A stretch of DNA of 64,000 nt. Origin: Pogona vitticeps. Taxonomy: Eukaryota; Chordata; Lepidosauria; Squamata; Agamidae. Under the pieces are notes generated by a model. That model was not told the origin of the DNA, did no database searches, and saw only the letters and a program-made list of their open reading frames with translations. The position numbers were made by a program, and so were the translations under genes. This document shows positions 1 to 12,600 of this stretch, one piece after another. Position 1 is the first letter of the stretch. Each line of letters starts with the position of its first letter. Location: contig NC_135786.1 of the NCBI RefSeq assembly GCF_051106095.1, positions 143,825,001 to 143,889,000 of the forward strand. Reading direction: 5' to 3'.

Positions 1-733
1 CTGCATCACCTCAAATACATCACCATGACATCAGCACAGGGAACACCACCACACAAGGAATACAACAACAAAGCCATTCACACAACCAAAAAACAGTAAC
101 AACAACAAAAAAAAACAGCACAATGCAGAGCAATTTAAAATAAACAACCTCCCAATGGGTGTTCAAAAACAAGTGATTCCTTAAAGAAAAGTGTTTCACC
201 CATGATTAAAAAAAAATATGGTTGGGAAATTTTGAATTGAATTGCATTGTGTTAAACTCAAAGTAATTGGAGGTCTATACTGCATTGTAGTCACATCTTC
301 AGTTAAGAAAGGGGCAAGCAAGAAATTCAAGATTCGCTCAACCCTATCTTGATTTTTGGTTACAGGTTTCCACAAATCTGCATGCATTCAATAATTTGGA
401 AGAATATTACAGGAATATGTTTCTTTTTCAACTACTCTAAGTGTTGAGTGAAACAAGCAAAGGACATGAATGGATGTTATTGAGGTCCTCAAAACAACTT
501 AAAACTCTGTAAAAAGGGGTAGTTGTTTCCAGTATGGCCAAATACAGAAAGATGAAATAGGGAGAAGCTGTACTCTCTAACTTCCCCTGCTAAAAGCTTT
601 TCTACAGTTTTTTTGATATAGGGATTTACTGTACTAAAATAAAAATGCCAGAAATAATGAAGCAATAAAGATGTAAGAGAGAAAAACAAAAGTAGAACTT
701 GTATTCGCAAAGGCTTTCACGACCGAGATCTAA

Positions 734-954
734 TGGTTGTTGTGGGTTTTTCGGGCTCTTTGACCGTGTTGTGAAGGTTGTGCTTCCTAACGTTTCGCCA
801 GTCTCTGTGGCCAGCATCTTCAGAGGATAGCACTCTGTGCTCCCGGATGGCCAAACTCTGTCCTCTGAAGATGCCGGCCACAGAGACTGCTGAAACGTTA
901 GGAAGAACAACCTTCAGAACACGGCCAAAGAGCCCGAAAAGCCCACAACAACCA
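734..954. repeat. foldback repeat (long inverted arms)
   Basis: Arms at about 734-828 and 861-954 are imperfect reverse complements separated by about 30 bp. Both contain the same CAGTCTCTGTGGCC/GGCCACAGAGACTG type segment and AACGTTTC/GAAACGTT. The two arms explain the near-identical small frames read in opposite directions here. The repeat resembles a dispersed sauropsid repeat with this signature; its class is unclear. Confidence 0.7.
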
Positions 955-1411
955 AAAGTAGAACTCTTTCTTCTGAGGTGCCAGGATGGTCATCTGACAG
1001 TCAACAGGGCTGAGTTTCATGAATCTCACATGAAGTAATGAAGCAGGGAAATGTGAAAATCTGCTTTCAAATCCTGGGTTATGCGGGAACACTAGTTTGC
1101 ATCAATACCTTAATTAATTAATTCCTTCATAAAAGGATGATTAACATTACAAATCCCACCCTATTCTTTTTGTAAACATGTGTATGCTCATAACAAATAC
1201 AGTGTTATGATTCTATATGTCATACCCTAAGGAACAAGCCAAAAACAACATCCCAAATCAAACTGGACTTAGTGACGAACCTTCACAATTACAAGCTACT
1301 TTTAAAGCCCAGCTATGTTTTAGAAGGCAGAGTCTAGGAAAGGCAGCAAAAAGCTTTGCTTCCCACCAATCACGTGGCTTATTCCTCCAAACCACAGGCT
1401 TGCTCCTCAGA

Positions 1412-1528
<117 letters not shown>

Positions 1529-1989
1529 TTATTGTCATTGTAAGTATAAGTATAAGAAAGAGAACCACAATAGATATCGTGCCCCATAGTTAAATGCTTT
1601 AGTGTCTTAAAGGGAAGAGGACAATCTATGCTGGAGACATGAGTGACTGATGTATGAATACTAGCGTAATAAACTAATAGATATTTCACATAACCTTCCC
1701 CCATAGCTAATGATTTCTGCAAGAGGAATAATCAACAGATCATCCCAGAGAATGCACAACCAGAATTTCTTTGTCAGAAGCATCACTGAGCTTTAATACA
1801 CACACAACTACCTTATAATTTAAAAACATACACTTTCCCAAATTCACTAATAAGAGAAGCAACTTATGGAACAGACAGCATCCATGACATATAGGTGCAC
1901 ACTCTATAAGCAACACACGGCATAACAAGTGTTACACCTACTACTTTCAGAGCATTTCACTAATTCATGTATTCATTCAACCCATTCAG

Positions 1990-2160
1990 AGGCCAGTATG
2001 GTACTGGGGTTACAGTGTCAGACTAGGAATAGAGAAACCTAATCTTAAAGCTGTAGTCTACCATGAAATCTCCTGGTTACCTTGGACCAACCACTATTTC
2101 CTAATCTGTACTGCCTCATAAGGCTGTTAGTACACTGGAGGAGAATGCCCAGACAATTAA
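1990..2160 (+). repeat. decayed tRNA-derived SINE
   Basis: A GGCCAGTATGGTACTGGGGTTA start is followed by a decayed B-box-like segment, then CTCATAAGGCTGTTAG. This is the layout of the tRNA-derived CORE-type SINEs seen elsewhere in the window (34.1 and 34.8 kb). Confidence 0.45.
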
Positions 2161-2597
2161 AAAAACTACTATGAAATAATTTAACAATATTGTTAATATT
2201 AGTCAAAGAGAGATTTAATAAATGCAGCTAAACAGACACTACTTAAGCTATTGCAATACCACAGTTAGATGCTTCCATTATTAAAGCAGTTAAAATACTT
2301 TCAGTTCAACCCAAGCTTCCCAAACACAGGCTATCAAAGAAAAGATTTTTCCCCATAAACGTTGCCAGAATCTAGAAATGATATGTAGCATCATTAATAA
2401 ATGAATACTGACAAAGAATACTCAATTTAGAATTTCTCCAAACTGTGCTACGTGGAAATCTGGAGCTCCTCAGAGATTTGGGGTGTTTCAGAACGACAGA
2501 TCAGATAAACATTCCAGATCTCCCTCAGAAATAGTGTGTCCCCCACATCAGATACCCCAACTCAGAGCTGCAGCCAACTGTTGAGGGTATTCTAGGA

Positions 2598-2733
2598 CAC
2601 TGGTTCTTAACCTTGGGTTACTCAGGAGTTTTGGACTGCAACTCCCAGAAGCCTTCACCATCAACTGTGCTGGCTGGGGTTTCTGGGAGTTGCAGTTCAA
2701 AAACATCCGAGTAACAAAGGTTAAGAACCACTG
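2598..2733. mobile_element. hAT-type MITE with 8-bp target duplication
   Basis: Terminal inverted repeats CACTGGTTCTTAACC / GGTTAAGAACCACTG enclose a palindromic core with AACTCCCAGAA. A perfect 8-bp target duplication, TTCTAGGA, lies at 2590-2597 and 2734-2741. It has no coding capacity. Related copies lie at 50234-50369 and, decayed, near 44.7 and 55.9 kb. Confidence 0.9.
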
Positions 2734-3369
2734 TTCTAGGACATATTCTCACTTCAAGTACACTAGCGATAAAACCAAGAGAGAGTCCTACAAAGCTCTA
2801 AGTGTCCTGCAGCAAGGCATACAATTCTTCCTTACATTAGACAGTTAAAAAACAACAAATCTGGATAGTATTTGTTTGACAGTAGCTGTTGTTTGTGCAA
2901 TTATGTTGTCAACTATCCAGAGATTGCTTTAGCACTATGGGATGGTATATATGTCAGAACAACAAACAAAAAACAATAACAGTCAGAGAAAAATATTCTC
3001 AGTGTCTAGGTTTTTTCTTATACTGAATTCAGTGAAAATGGTCTAATGTTGATTTTTTTAGAAACAGAGACAGGACTATAAATGTGCCTTTCAGCTCCTC
3101 AGGGCACTCCAGAACAGTATTTTTGCATTGTGAATACCTTAGACCCTGCCCCCAGCTCAAAAATCCTTCAAAACATTAATACTGGAGCAATGGCTAGTCA
3201 CTCTCTGATTTGGCATGGTTCTGCTGGCCTTTTTTGTTTTGTTTTGTTTTTTTGTGGTGGTTTTTTGGCTTGAATTTTGGGCACTTCCAGGCTTGGTATG
3301 GCGATCATGGCATGTTGGGACGAAAATTTGGCCCTCAGTCCCAACCAAAGTTGCCTTCCACTAACTTAT

Positions 3370-3590
3370 TCATATATTCTGTACATACCTTCTCTTTCCT
3401 ACAACAAGCTCAAGGAACAGGTACTGTGTACATGGATCCTTTCCTCTCCAGTTTATCCTCACAACAACCCTGGGAGGTAGGTCATGCTCAGATAACATGT
3501 CTGGTCCAGTGAGGTTCATGACTGAGTAAAGATTCAAAACCAAGTCTCCACAAATTCTAGTCCAACACTCGAAGCACTATACCACAATGG
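3370..3590 (+). repeat. MIR-like CORE-SINE remnant
   Basis: The CCTCACAACAACCCTGGGAGGTAGG segment, and AAACCAAGTCTCCACAAATTC near the end, match the MIR family layout. It lies in RETREG1 intron 3 and has no coding role. Confidence 0.55.
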
Positions 3591-3646
3591 TGCATAAGTT
3601 ATCACCACAGTAAGTTATTTAGCATGTATCAGTTGTTAATGCTTAC

Positions 3647-3677
3647 CCATCAATGAGGTTTCGCCATAACTGTGCAC
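3647..3677 (-). CDS. RETREG1: RETREG1 exon 3 (31-nt microexon)
   Basis: A TTATTTTCAG acceptor and GTAAGC donor frame 31 nt that continue the phase of exon 2 and read [10 protein letters not shown]. The remembered human exon is the same length and starts with the same AQLWR residues. It is too short for ORF finders and is supported by phase, splice sites and homology together. Confidence 0.85.
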
Positions 3678-6600
3678 CTGAAAATAAGATACGGATTATA
3701 AATCAGTACACAAAGAAGTTCCCCTCACCTGGTCCAGTGCTTGTAATGCATACTTCACCCTCTTGTGACAACGCAAACCAGGGTTCCACTATTCTATAGA
3801 AAGAAATCACATCCCATGTGCACAGCCCTCAAATATGCCTACTGAAGGACTCTGGAATGTGGCCTTGGTCCATGCCTTTTAGGAGACTGACTATCTGATT
3901 ATGTTTCTGAATAAATTTACTCAATCTCTCTAGGGACTTTATCTAGCAGAGCAGTACTTTCTTCAGCAGATTAGTAAAGATAGTGATTCACTGCCATAAG
4001 TAAGTCACCCTTCTACTTAATATAATTTATCTTGGAACCTTTACTGCTGCAGGTATGAGAATAAATAGATGTCAACAGGCATCCAGGAGAAATACTTGCA
4101 TACATGATACTCAGAAACTTACCTCTTGCCCTAGACAACACCAATTCCTTCATCATCTGCATCATGACAATTCCAAGGAGCATGAGTGAAACCAGATGAA
4201 ACAATCGCCAAGGAGTCAGTGCAAGGAACCTAAGAGAAGAAAAACAGAAGCATCAAGCCATTGTACATATTTATAAAGCTACTTTTTCCATTAAAAAAAA
4301 TCAAAGTTTGTTGGAGACAACTGCAAGCCTATGGTTAATGTTCTGGCATCAAATATATGAAGAGTTTGCCAGGTGATAAGTTTAAAAGCTGTTCCACTAC
4401 TAGATTAATTTTTTAAAAAGTCTAATTATTCTACCATTGGATGCAAACTACCTGTAGAAGTAGCAGCAGAAAAGAGATTCAATTCTGATAACACTTTAGT
4501 TTGTACTTCCACATGACTTCTCCCAATGGTTTCATTCACATCCTGCATTTACTAAAAGGCATGGATGACTATATGGAACTTTGAGGCACCATAAAAGCCA
4601 TGAGGTACACTGCAAGACCCTAGCACCAACATGAGTCTAATTTTTCAGAAAGGACTGAAATTATTTCTTTTTTTTTCCAAGTAGAAATTCCATATATCTT
4701 TAATATCCTTAGCCTTTACCATTCTTCTTATTTTCATTTTGCATGTTAACTTATTGTTAATTGCTAAACTGCAATTTCTTTATACCAATCTTCAAGATTA
4801 ATTTGCACTTTTTCAAAGCTTTGCAAATATTAATCTTGCTACTGTAACTATTATAGTTACTTTCTTTTTTTAACTTTTTAATTGATTTAATTACTACCAA
4901 ACATACAACTAAAACATCAACACAAAAAAACAAAACACAAACCCTCCTACTGAGCTAAACCCGCCCCCCTATGGAGTCAGAGACTCCAACTTCATTGACT
5001 CTCTGTTATCTCCAGCTGGGTTCCCAGTGCGAACTGAATACGTATGCATATATAATCAAATTTGCGCTAAACTCCTGTCCTCCTCTGAGCCCAAGAGTAT
5101 ATTAGTTTCCAGCTTTGTTTTACATAGTGTCTTGATTGTTCCCATAGTGTTTCTGATAGTGTGTCCAGTTCTGCTACGTCCCATAGCTTCTTTAACAACT
5201 CTTCTATCGTTGGAGTTTCTTCGCTTTTCCATTTTTGAGCCCAGAGTAATCTGGCTGCTGTGAGTATGTACATTAGACAATATTTCATTTTTTTATAATT
5301 AATTTCTGGCATAATATTCAATAATGCCATTTCAGGTTTTATATCTAATTTCTGCTGAGTGACGTCTTTCACTATTTCCCACACCTGTGTCCAATATTTT
5401 TTGACTTTTTCGCATGTCCACCACATATGTTACTAAGTTCCTGCATTTTTTTTTACACTTCCAACACATATTGCTGTTACCCTCTGATATTTTTGCCAGT
5501 CTTACAGGCATATAATGCCATCTATAAAACATTTTGAGGATATTTTCTCTAAGATTTACTGGTTTAATCATCTTATAACTTTCTTTCCACATCTTAGTCC
5601 AGTCATCAAGACCTTTGTTATATCCAAAAAATTTTTGCCCATTTTACCATCATCTCTTTCACCCTCTCATCCTCTAGATCATATTCTAATAAATATGTAT
5701 ACCTTTTATTATTTTCTCATCAGTATATAACCACAGTCTGTCCACCTGCACTTTGCCCTTGAAGAAACCCACAGTCCTATCTTTTTTGTATCTTGATTCT
5801 AATTTCACCATTGACCACCAATCAACAGCCACACCTAATTTTTCTAACTCTTGTTTATCTTTTATCTTTTGTTCTTTAGTTAACAGATTTTCATATGTAG
5901 TCAATGCTCCTTTCTGGTTCAACACTTTTAATGTGAACGCTTCTATAAGCGCCACCCACAATGGAATTTTCTTATAGGTTTGTGCTTGAAATTTTTGCAA
6001 TACTATCCCTAAGGCCTTCCTGGGAATATGTTCTCCAGAACGTGAGTGTTCCTTATGCTTCCCATACCATACATATGCATGCCATCCCATTTTTAGATCA
6101 TGTCCTTCCAATTTCATAAGTCTTTGATTTTCGAGAGTTATCCATTTTTTAATCCAGGTCATAGTACTAGCCTTGTAATATAGTAACCAATTCGGTAACC
6201 CCCGCTCCCCCCATCTTTCAGATCTTGTAACAATTTAAGTTTTATTCTTGGCTTCTTAGGCTTCCAGACAAAATTTGATGTCAAGCTGTCCAAGCCCTTA
6301 AAGTACTTAAAGTTCAATAGCATTGGAAGATTTTGAAATAGGAATAATAGTTTTGGTAAAATCATCATTTTTATTGTTAATAGTATTCCCATAAATGAGA
6401 GCTGTAATTTGCTCCATTCCTCAAAATTTTTCTGAATTTCTTTCTGAATAATTTTCTTTCATTAAATTGCTTTGTTTTTTGGTGATGACAACTCCTAAAT
6501 ATTTAATTTTTTGAACCACATTAAAATTGGAGAAAGGATTGAAATTATTTCTAACATCATGCTTTCTAGTCAAAGTCCATAAAGATGTTAGGTCCGTCTG

Positions 6601-9600
6601 TCTGTCTGTCCTTCCTTCCTTTCTTTTGAAGGCCTTTATCTGACTTCTAACCACACTACCCGAGGCTTGCTATATATAAATTTTATATACAATGGTGCCT
6701 CGCTTAGCGACGTTAATCCGCTCCGGAAAAAAGTCGCTAAGCAATTTTTAAAAGCCCATAGAAACGCATTAAAACTTGTTTAATGTGTTCCTATGGGCTT
6801 TAAAACTAACCTTGTGAAGATCCTCCATTGTGGCGGCCATTTTCGGTGCCTCTAAAGCGAGGCAACACAGCGGGCTGCCATTTTATTTTCTGGTGGCGAT
6901 CAGCTGGCCGAAAATGGGGGCTTTGCGGTGATCGCATCCCCGCGATCATCGCAAAGCTATTTTTCCCCATAGGGGCCATCGCTAACCGATCGCTCTGGCG
7001 ATGGCCAAAACCCCATTGCTAAGCGGGCGATCGCTAAGCGAGGCACCACTGTATATTGTACATAGTATGTAGATGGTCACTTAACATGTTTCCCCAAAAA
7101 TAAGACCTAACCTGAAAATAAGCCCTAGTATGATTTTTCAGGAGGCTTGTAATATAAGCCCTACCCCAAAAATAAGCTCCAGTTAAGTGAAACCCCACCC
7201 TCCACTATTGTGCAGCAACCAGAAGAAGACGTGACTATATTTGAATAAATGCAGATTGTTGTACATGGGGGAAAATCCCCTGAAAATAAAGCCTATTGCG
7301 TTTTTTGGAGCAAAAATTAATATAAGACCCTTTCTTATTTTCAGGGAAACACAGTAGTTTGTTTCCATTCTCTTTCTGATTTTCTGTTTTTTGCTTCCCT
7401 AGTGTAAAGAAGGGGGCTTCCCTCAAGAACTTTGGTTGGGTGTCAGTGCTGATGCTGTTTCAGTCTACAAGCGTGGAGAAGGCCGGCCGCTGGAAGTGTT
7501 TCAGTATGAACATATTCTCTCCTTTGGTGCTCCCTTGGCTAATGTCTACAAGATTGTGGTTGATGAAAGAGAGCTGCTTTTTGCAACCAGTGAGGTGAGA
7601 AAGGATTGCCATTGGCCCCTTCTGCTTTGTTGCTCTCTTCAGATCCCTTTACTTATTGGCCAATTGGTATAAAAAGAAAAAGCATAACCACTCTGCCGGT
7701 GTTCGGGATCTTCCATGCTTCTGTTGCCTGCACAATTTCACAAAAGGTCTTAGGCTGAAACTTCAGCCTTGTGCATACCTACTTGAGAATAGGTCCCATA
7801 GATCTCAGTGGAAAGTGCCAGGAAGTACGCATAGGACCGAGCTGTTAAATAAGACATAGGACAGCTTATTCCAGTGGCCAGGAATAAGCAGGTATGACTG
7901 ACATCACCTTTTGGGGGCCTAAGGAGATTTAAAACTGGAGAGTGACCATTTGATCTCTACAATGGAAGAGCACAAGAATCAGTTACTGGAAGATGGCTGC
8001 GTGCGCGCACACCCACACCCCAGAATGAGAGTGAGAATGAAGCGAGGGTAAAGATCCAGAGTAACTTTGTCCTTCAGATTAAATCTATTCATTTGTTCAG
8101 AGTTAAGCCTCATTAAAATGAATGGTAATTCCTCCTGAGTAAACATGTATAGGATTGCATTATTAATGGATTTTTTTTAAAGGCAGGATCTTTATATCAA
8201 AAATAGGAAGCCTCCTATAACTGTTCAAAGAGACAGGTTCTCAGGTCAAAATTTCAAAATAGAATCCAGCTCCAGTCTCAGAGAAATGTTACCCTGGATC
8301 AAAGTTATATTTCATTTAAGGCTATATTAATGTAATTTTAATGCTAAGACCAACAATTTGCATTTTGAAAGTCTTTTCTGAACTTAACAAGCACTTCCCT
8401 CAGGTAAGCTCAATTATGCTTAAGGGGACATGGAAGGAGCTTTCCTGAAGAATGTGAGGACTGTGAACGTATCTGGGCATCCTTTGGGCAATAACAGCAC
8501 CCTGTTGGTTGATCTTTCCACTCCCGAAATACTGCTGGATTGCTTCTAACATGAGCAGAGAAAAAGAAGAATCTTCACAGTGAGCCTAATCCTGATTAAG
8601 GCCAGTGCAACTGTTCCTATTTTGCAGAAGAGGTCTAAGAATAGGTTGAGTATATATGTAAATTTAGCATAATCTCAAACTTTGTGGAAGATGCATTGCT
8701 TAGAAAGCTGTGCCTGTTGAACCTCTACATGTACTGCCCCTGTCAAAGGAGCTCTGAGAGAGGAAAGGCCATATTAACCTGTGGAAAAGAAAGAACATGG
8801 GAATGCACAAAACATTTGGGTCTGCACATTGTGCAGCTGTACACTACAGGGAAAGCATCGAAGAAAACCCACACACCGGTATCCTGTTTATGATCTACCT
8901 TTAAAATGAGTGCTTCTGAACAGGAAACTGATGATGGTGTGCGCTATGTACTAGTCAAACCTTTCATGATCCACTACATTATTTGCACAACAAGAGAAAA
9001 GTTTGCACAATATGTGTAATATGACTGCCTGGATTTAGGGAACTAGAATATGGCAACCCAGAAAGAGAGAAATCCTGATTAAGAGGAGGAGGATAAAAAA
9101 AGAAAAAATGAGCACTGGGGTAGAAGAAATTAAAGCTCTCTGATAAATAAATAAATGAAGTAGGGCAGAACAAACAGTAAACTGAACGGCATAAAGTGGT
9201 TTCCTTCTCAAGTAAAGGTGGTATGATCTGAATTAGCATCAAGGAGAAGCAAAAGGAAGAACAGTGTAAACAAAAAGGGGAGGTAAGGAATTAATACAGT
9301 TGTTACCTTGTGAAGCTGTCATTTCAGCAATTCCAGTAATAAAGAGCAAAGATCTAATGAGCAAGGGGTAGCCTCCACCTTCAAAAAGTTCATCCACAAG
9401 CTGAAATGCATGCATTCGAACATTAATAGTGTCTTGGTTATGTCCACTGTGATAACTGCAGTATAAAAGCTAGGGCAAATGCAAATGATTTTATCTGCAG
9501 AAGACAGTGCATATTCAAAGAGCAGGCTCCCAAGGATTCCACCAGCTGATCATCTGGGATCATGTAAAGGAGGTCCCTCACCCCACCTGTCCAGGCTCCA

Positions 9601-12600
9601 CTGTCTCCTATTGTGAGGTATGATAGGTGGCATCTGATACAGTGGGCTCTAGTGTGTCCGTGATTATATTCACCTCAAATCTTCTGACAACTGTGATCCA
9701 CTTGCTCACCCAAACGTTTCATTGTTCTCAGTTTCTCAGGCTTATGGTTGTCAAAACAACCTTACAATTCCAAGTTGTTCCAGGTAAGATGGGTCTCAGT
9801 ATGTATGTGTAAGTCCATCCAAGACCACAGAACCTGGGGGCCCTCAATAAAATTGGGCAAGGAAGATGGGACTTTAAGGTTTCGATCAAAAGGGGAAAAA
9901 AACCACAGACACAAAGGAAGATCTTTTCTTATTTTTGCGTTCTTATGTTGATTGCCAAAAGACAGCCCCTTAGACATAAATTATTTACAGCAACGAAACA
10001 GGTGGACACAAAAGCTCTGTGCTCTTTTGTCTCTCCCTCTTTCATTTGACATTTCTTTCACATTGCAAGGGCAGCTGCAAAAAGACAATCAGAATATCTG
10101 GGTGGGATGGGGGGAGCCAGCAGGCCTCCTTGGGATAGCTTTTTGCACTTTCTGCATCAATTTCTTTGGGGATTCCTCCATGCCCCCAACATCCTTTTCT
10201 TTTGGATTACTTTTGCTGCCTGCCTGCCTGCCTGCGTGCTGCACTATTCTCAAAGAGAACAGGAAAAAAGTACTGTATCAAAAGGTGGGGGAAGAAGATA
10301 TCTCTCCACAGTCTTGTCATTTTCAGGGTGGTAGTGTTGGTGGTCTCTGAGTGTATATTTTTTGCCATTATTTGCTTGCTTTTCTTGGTATTTTGGGGAT
10401 AGGGGGCTAATTTTTAGTAAGTCACAACAAAATGGGTCCATCGAATCAGTGGCGATTTACTGAGTCAGCATCTCTGTAAGTTCCATTGATTCAATGGGAC
10501 CAACTCTATGCTGCAACCGAAAATAAGACAGGGTCTTATATTATTTTTTGCTCCAAAAATGCATTAGGGCGTCTTTTCAGGGGATGTTTTATTTATTTTT
10601 TCATGTACAATCTACATTTAGTCAAATACAGTCCCGTCATCTTCTTCTGGTTACTGCAAAATGGTGGAGAGTGGGGTTTCACTTAACTGGGGCTTATTTT
10701 GGGGGTAGGGCTTATATTATAAGCATACCGAAAAATCGTACTAGAGTTTATTTTGAAATGAAGTCTTATTTTGGGGGAAACAGGGTAATACTACTACTAC
10801 ATCAAGTCCATTCTGACTTATGTTGATACTTTTCGGGGTTTTCCATGTAGAGAATACTCAGAAGTAGTTTACCATTCCCTTATTCTGGGGGCGCCCCAGG
10901 ACTGTGCAGTTTGGTCAAGGCCACACAGCCTGGCTCTACTTACAGGAGGCCCAGTGGAGGCTGAACTCCCAACCTCTGGCTCTGCAGCCAGATTCCTAAA
11001 CCACTAGGCTATCTAGCATATTTATTCTGTTAAAGATTAACATTTTGATCTCTTTGAAGGGGAACTGTTTTGGAGGTGGTAGTCAGCTGTACTGCTGTCT
11101 GATTTTAGAATAGATAGATTTCCTCATTGCCTTGCTTCTGCATTTTTGGGGCAACTTTTAAAGGTTCTTCAGTGCTTTTTTGGACTAGTGCCTGAAAACT
11201 CAAATGGGAAAACAAAATTACCCAAAAGAGGCAGCTGCTTCTATGTTAAACAAAAGAACCTATGTACGAAAAGCATGAAAAGAGGCAACCCTTGAAATAG
11301 AAATGAAACAAAAATAGAAGTTTTTGCCAGGCACATCCCTAGTTGTTAAGGCAGAAGGGTGCACATTCTATTAGCAAAATCCGTACCATGTCTTAAGTTT
11401 CCAGAAGATGCAGGCATTTAAAACTGTCAGACTGTTTGGATGGGGCACCTGAGCACTTACTAAAGAGAAGCTTCATGAATTCTTTGTGCTTCTCTTCACT
11501 ATATATGTGGTGTATGCATGCAGACTGGGATTTTTTTTCCTTCAGAGAGGGCTCCTGAAAAAATAAGGCAAACAGAGTATACACACAAACACAGGGTGTG
11601 TAATGTATGCATGCACTGATCTTATTATATTAACATTTCATTTGTCAAAAACACATAACCCTCTATATACTGATTGTTGTTGTTTAGTCGTTTAGTCGTG
11701 TCTGACTCTTTGTGACCCCATGGACCAGAGCACGCCAGGCCCTCCTGTCTTCCACTGCCTCCCGCAGTTGGGCCAAATTCATGTTGGTCGCTTCGATGAC
11801 ACTGTCCAACCATCTCATTCTCTGTCATCCCCTTCTCCTCCTGCCTTCACACTTTCCCAACATCAAGGTCTTTTCTGGCAAGTCTTCTCTTCTCATGAGA
11901 TGGCCAAAGTATTGGAGTCTCAGCTTCAGGATCTGTCCTTCCAGTGAGCACTCAGGCTTGATTTCCTTTAGAATGGAAAGGTTTGTTCTCCTTGCAGTCC
12001 AGGGGACTCTCAAGAGCCTCCTCCAACATCTCCTTCAACAATAATATACTGATTGGACACTAACAACAAAAATATACTGATTGGACATTAATAAATAGTG
12101 ATCAATAAAGAAAGAACTTGAAGTCCCAGTAGACAGCTTACTGAAAAGGGAAACTCAGCACACAGCAGTTATGAAAAAGGCAAATTCTATGTGAGACTCA
12201 TAAAAAGAAAAGAATGAAAATAGAACTGTCAATGTTTTCAAGATCTTACATAAATCCAATGTTCAGCATGTTTGAAACACTGTCTAAAGTTCTGGTGGCC
12301 CTCTTTGGAAAAGAACTGTGTAGCTGGGGGGGGGAAGGGGGGCAGAAATAGGGGTGACCAAAATGATCAAGGGACTGGAGCAATTCCCCTCTAAGGAAAC
12401 ATTTCAATGTTTGTAAAAGCTTTTATTGGGAAAAAGAGGAGTAAGTGATAGGCATGACAGTGGTGTATAAAATCATACATGGCATGAAGAAAGTGGAGAT
12501 GTTTAAATTTTTCTTCCTCTCTCATAAGACTGGAATTTATGGTCAACCAATAAAACTAATTCTCAGTAGGAAAAGGCCCTTCTCTTCTCTAAGCTAACAG

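Noticed and set aside
7403-7594. Inverted MYO10 exon as a retrocopy or processed pseudogene
   Set aside because: It keeps intron sequence on both sides and lacks neighbouring exons and a poly(A) tail.
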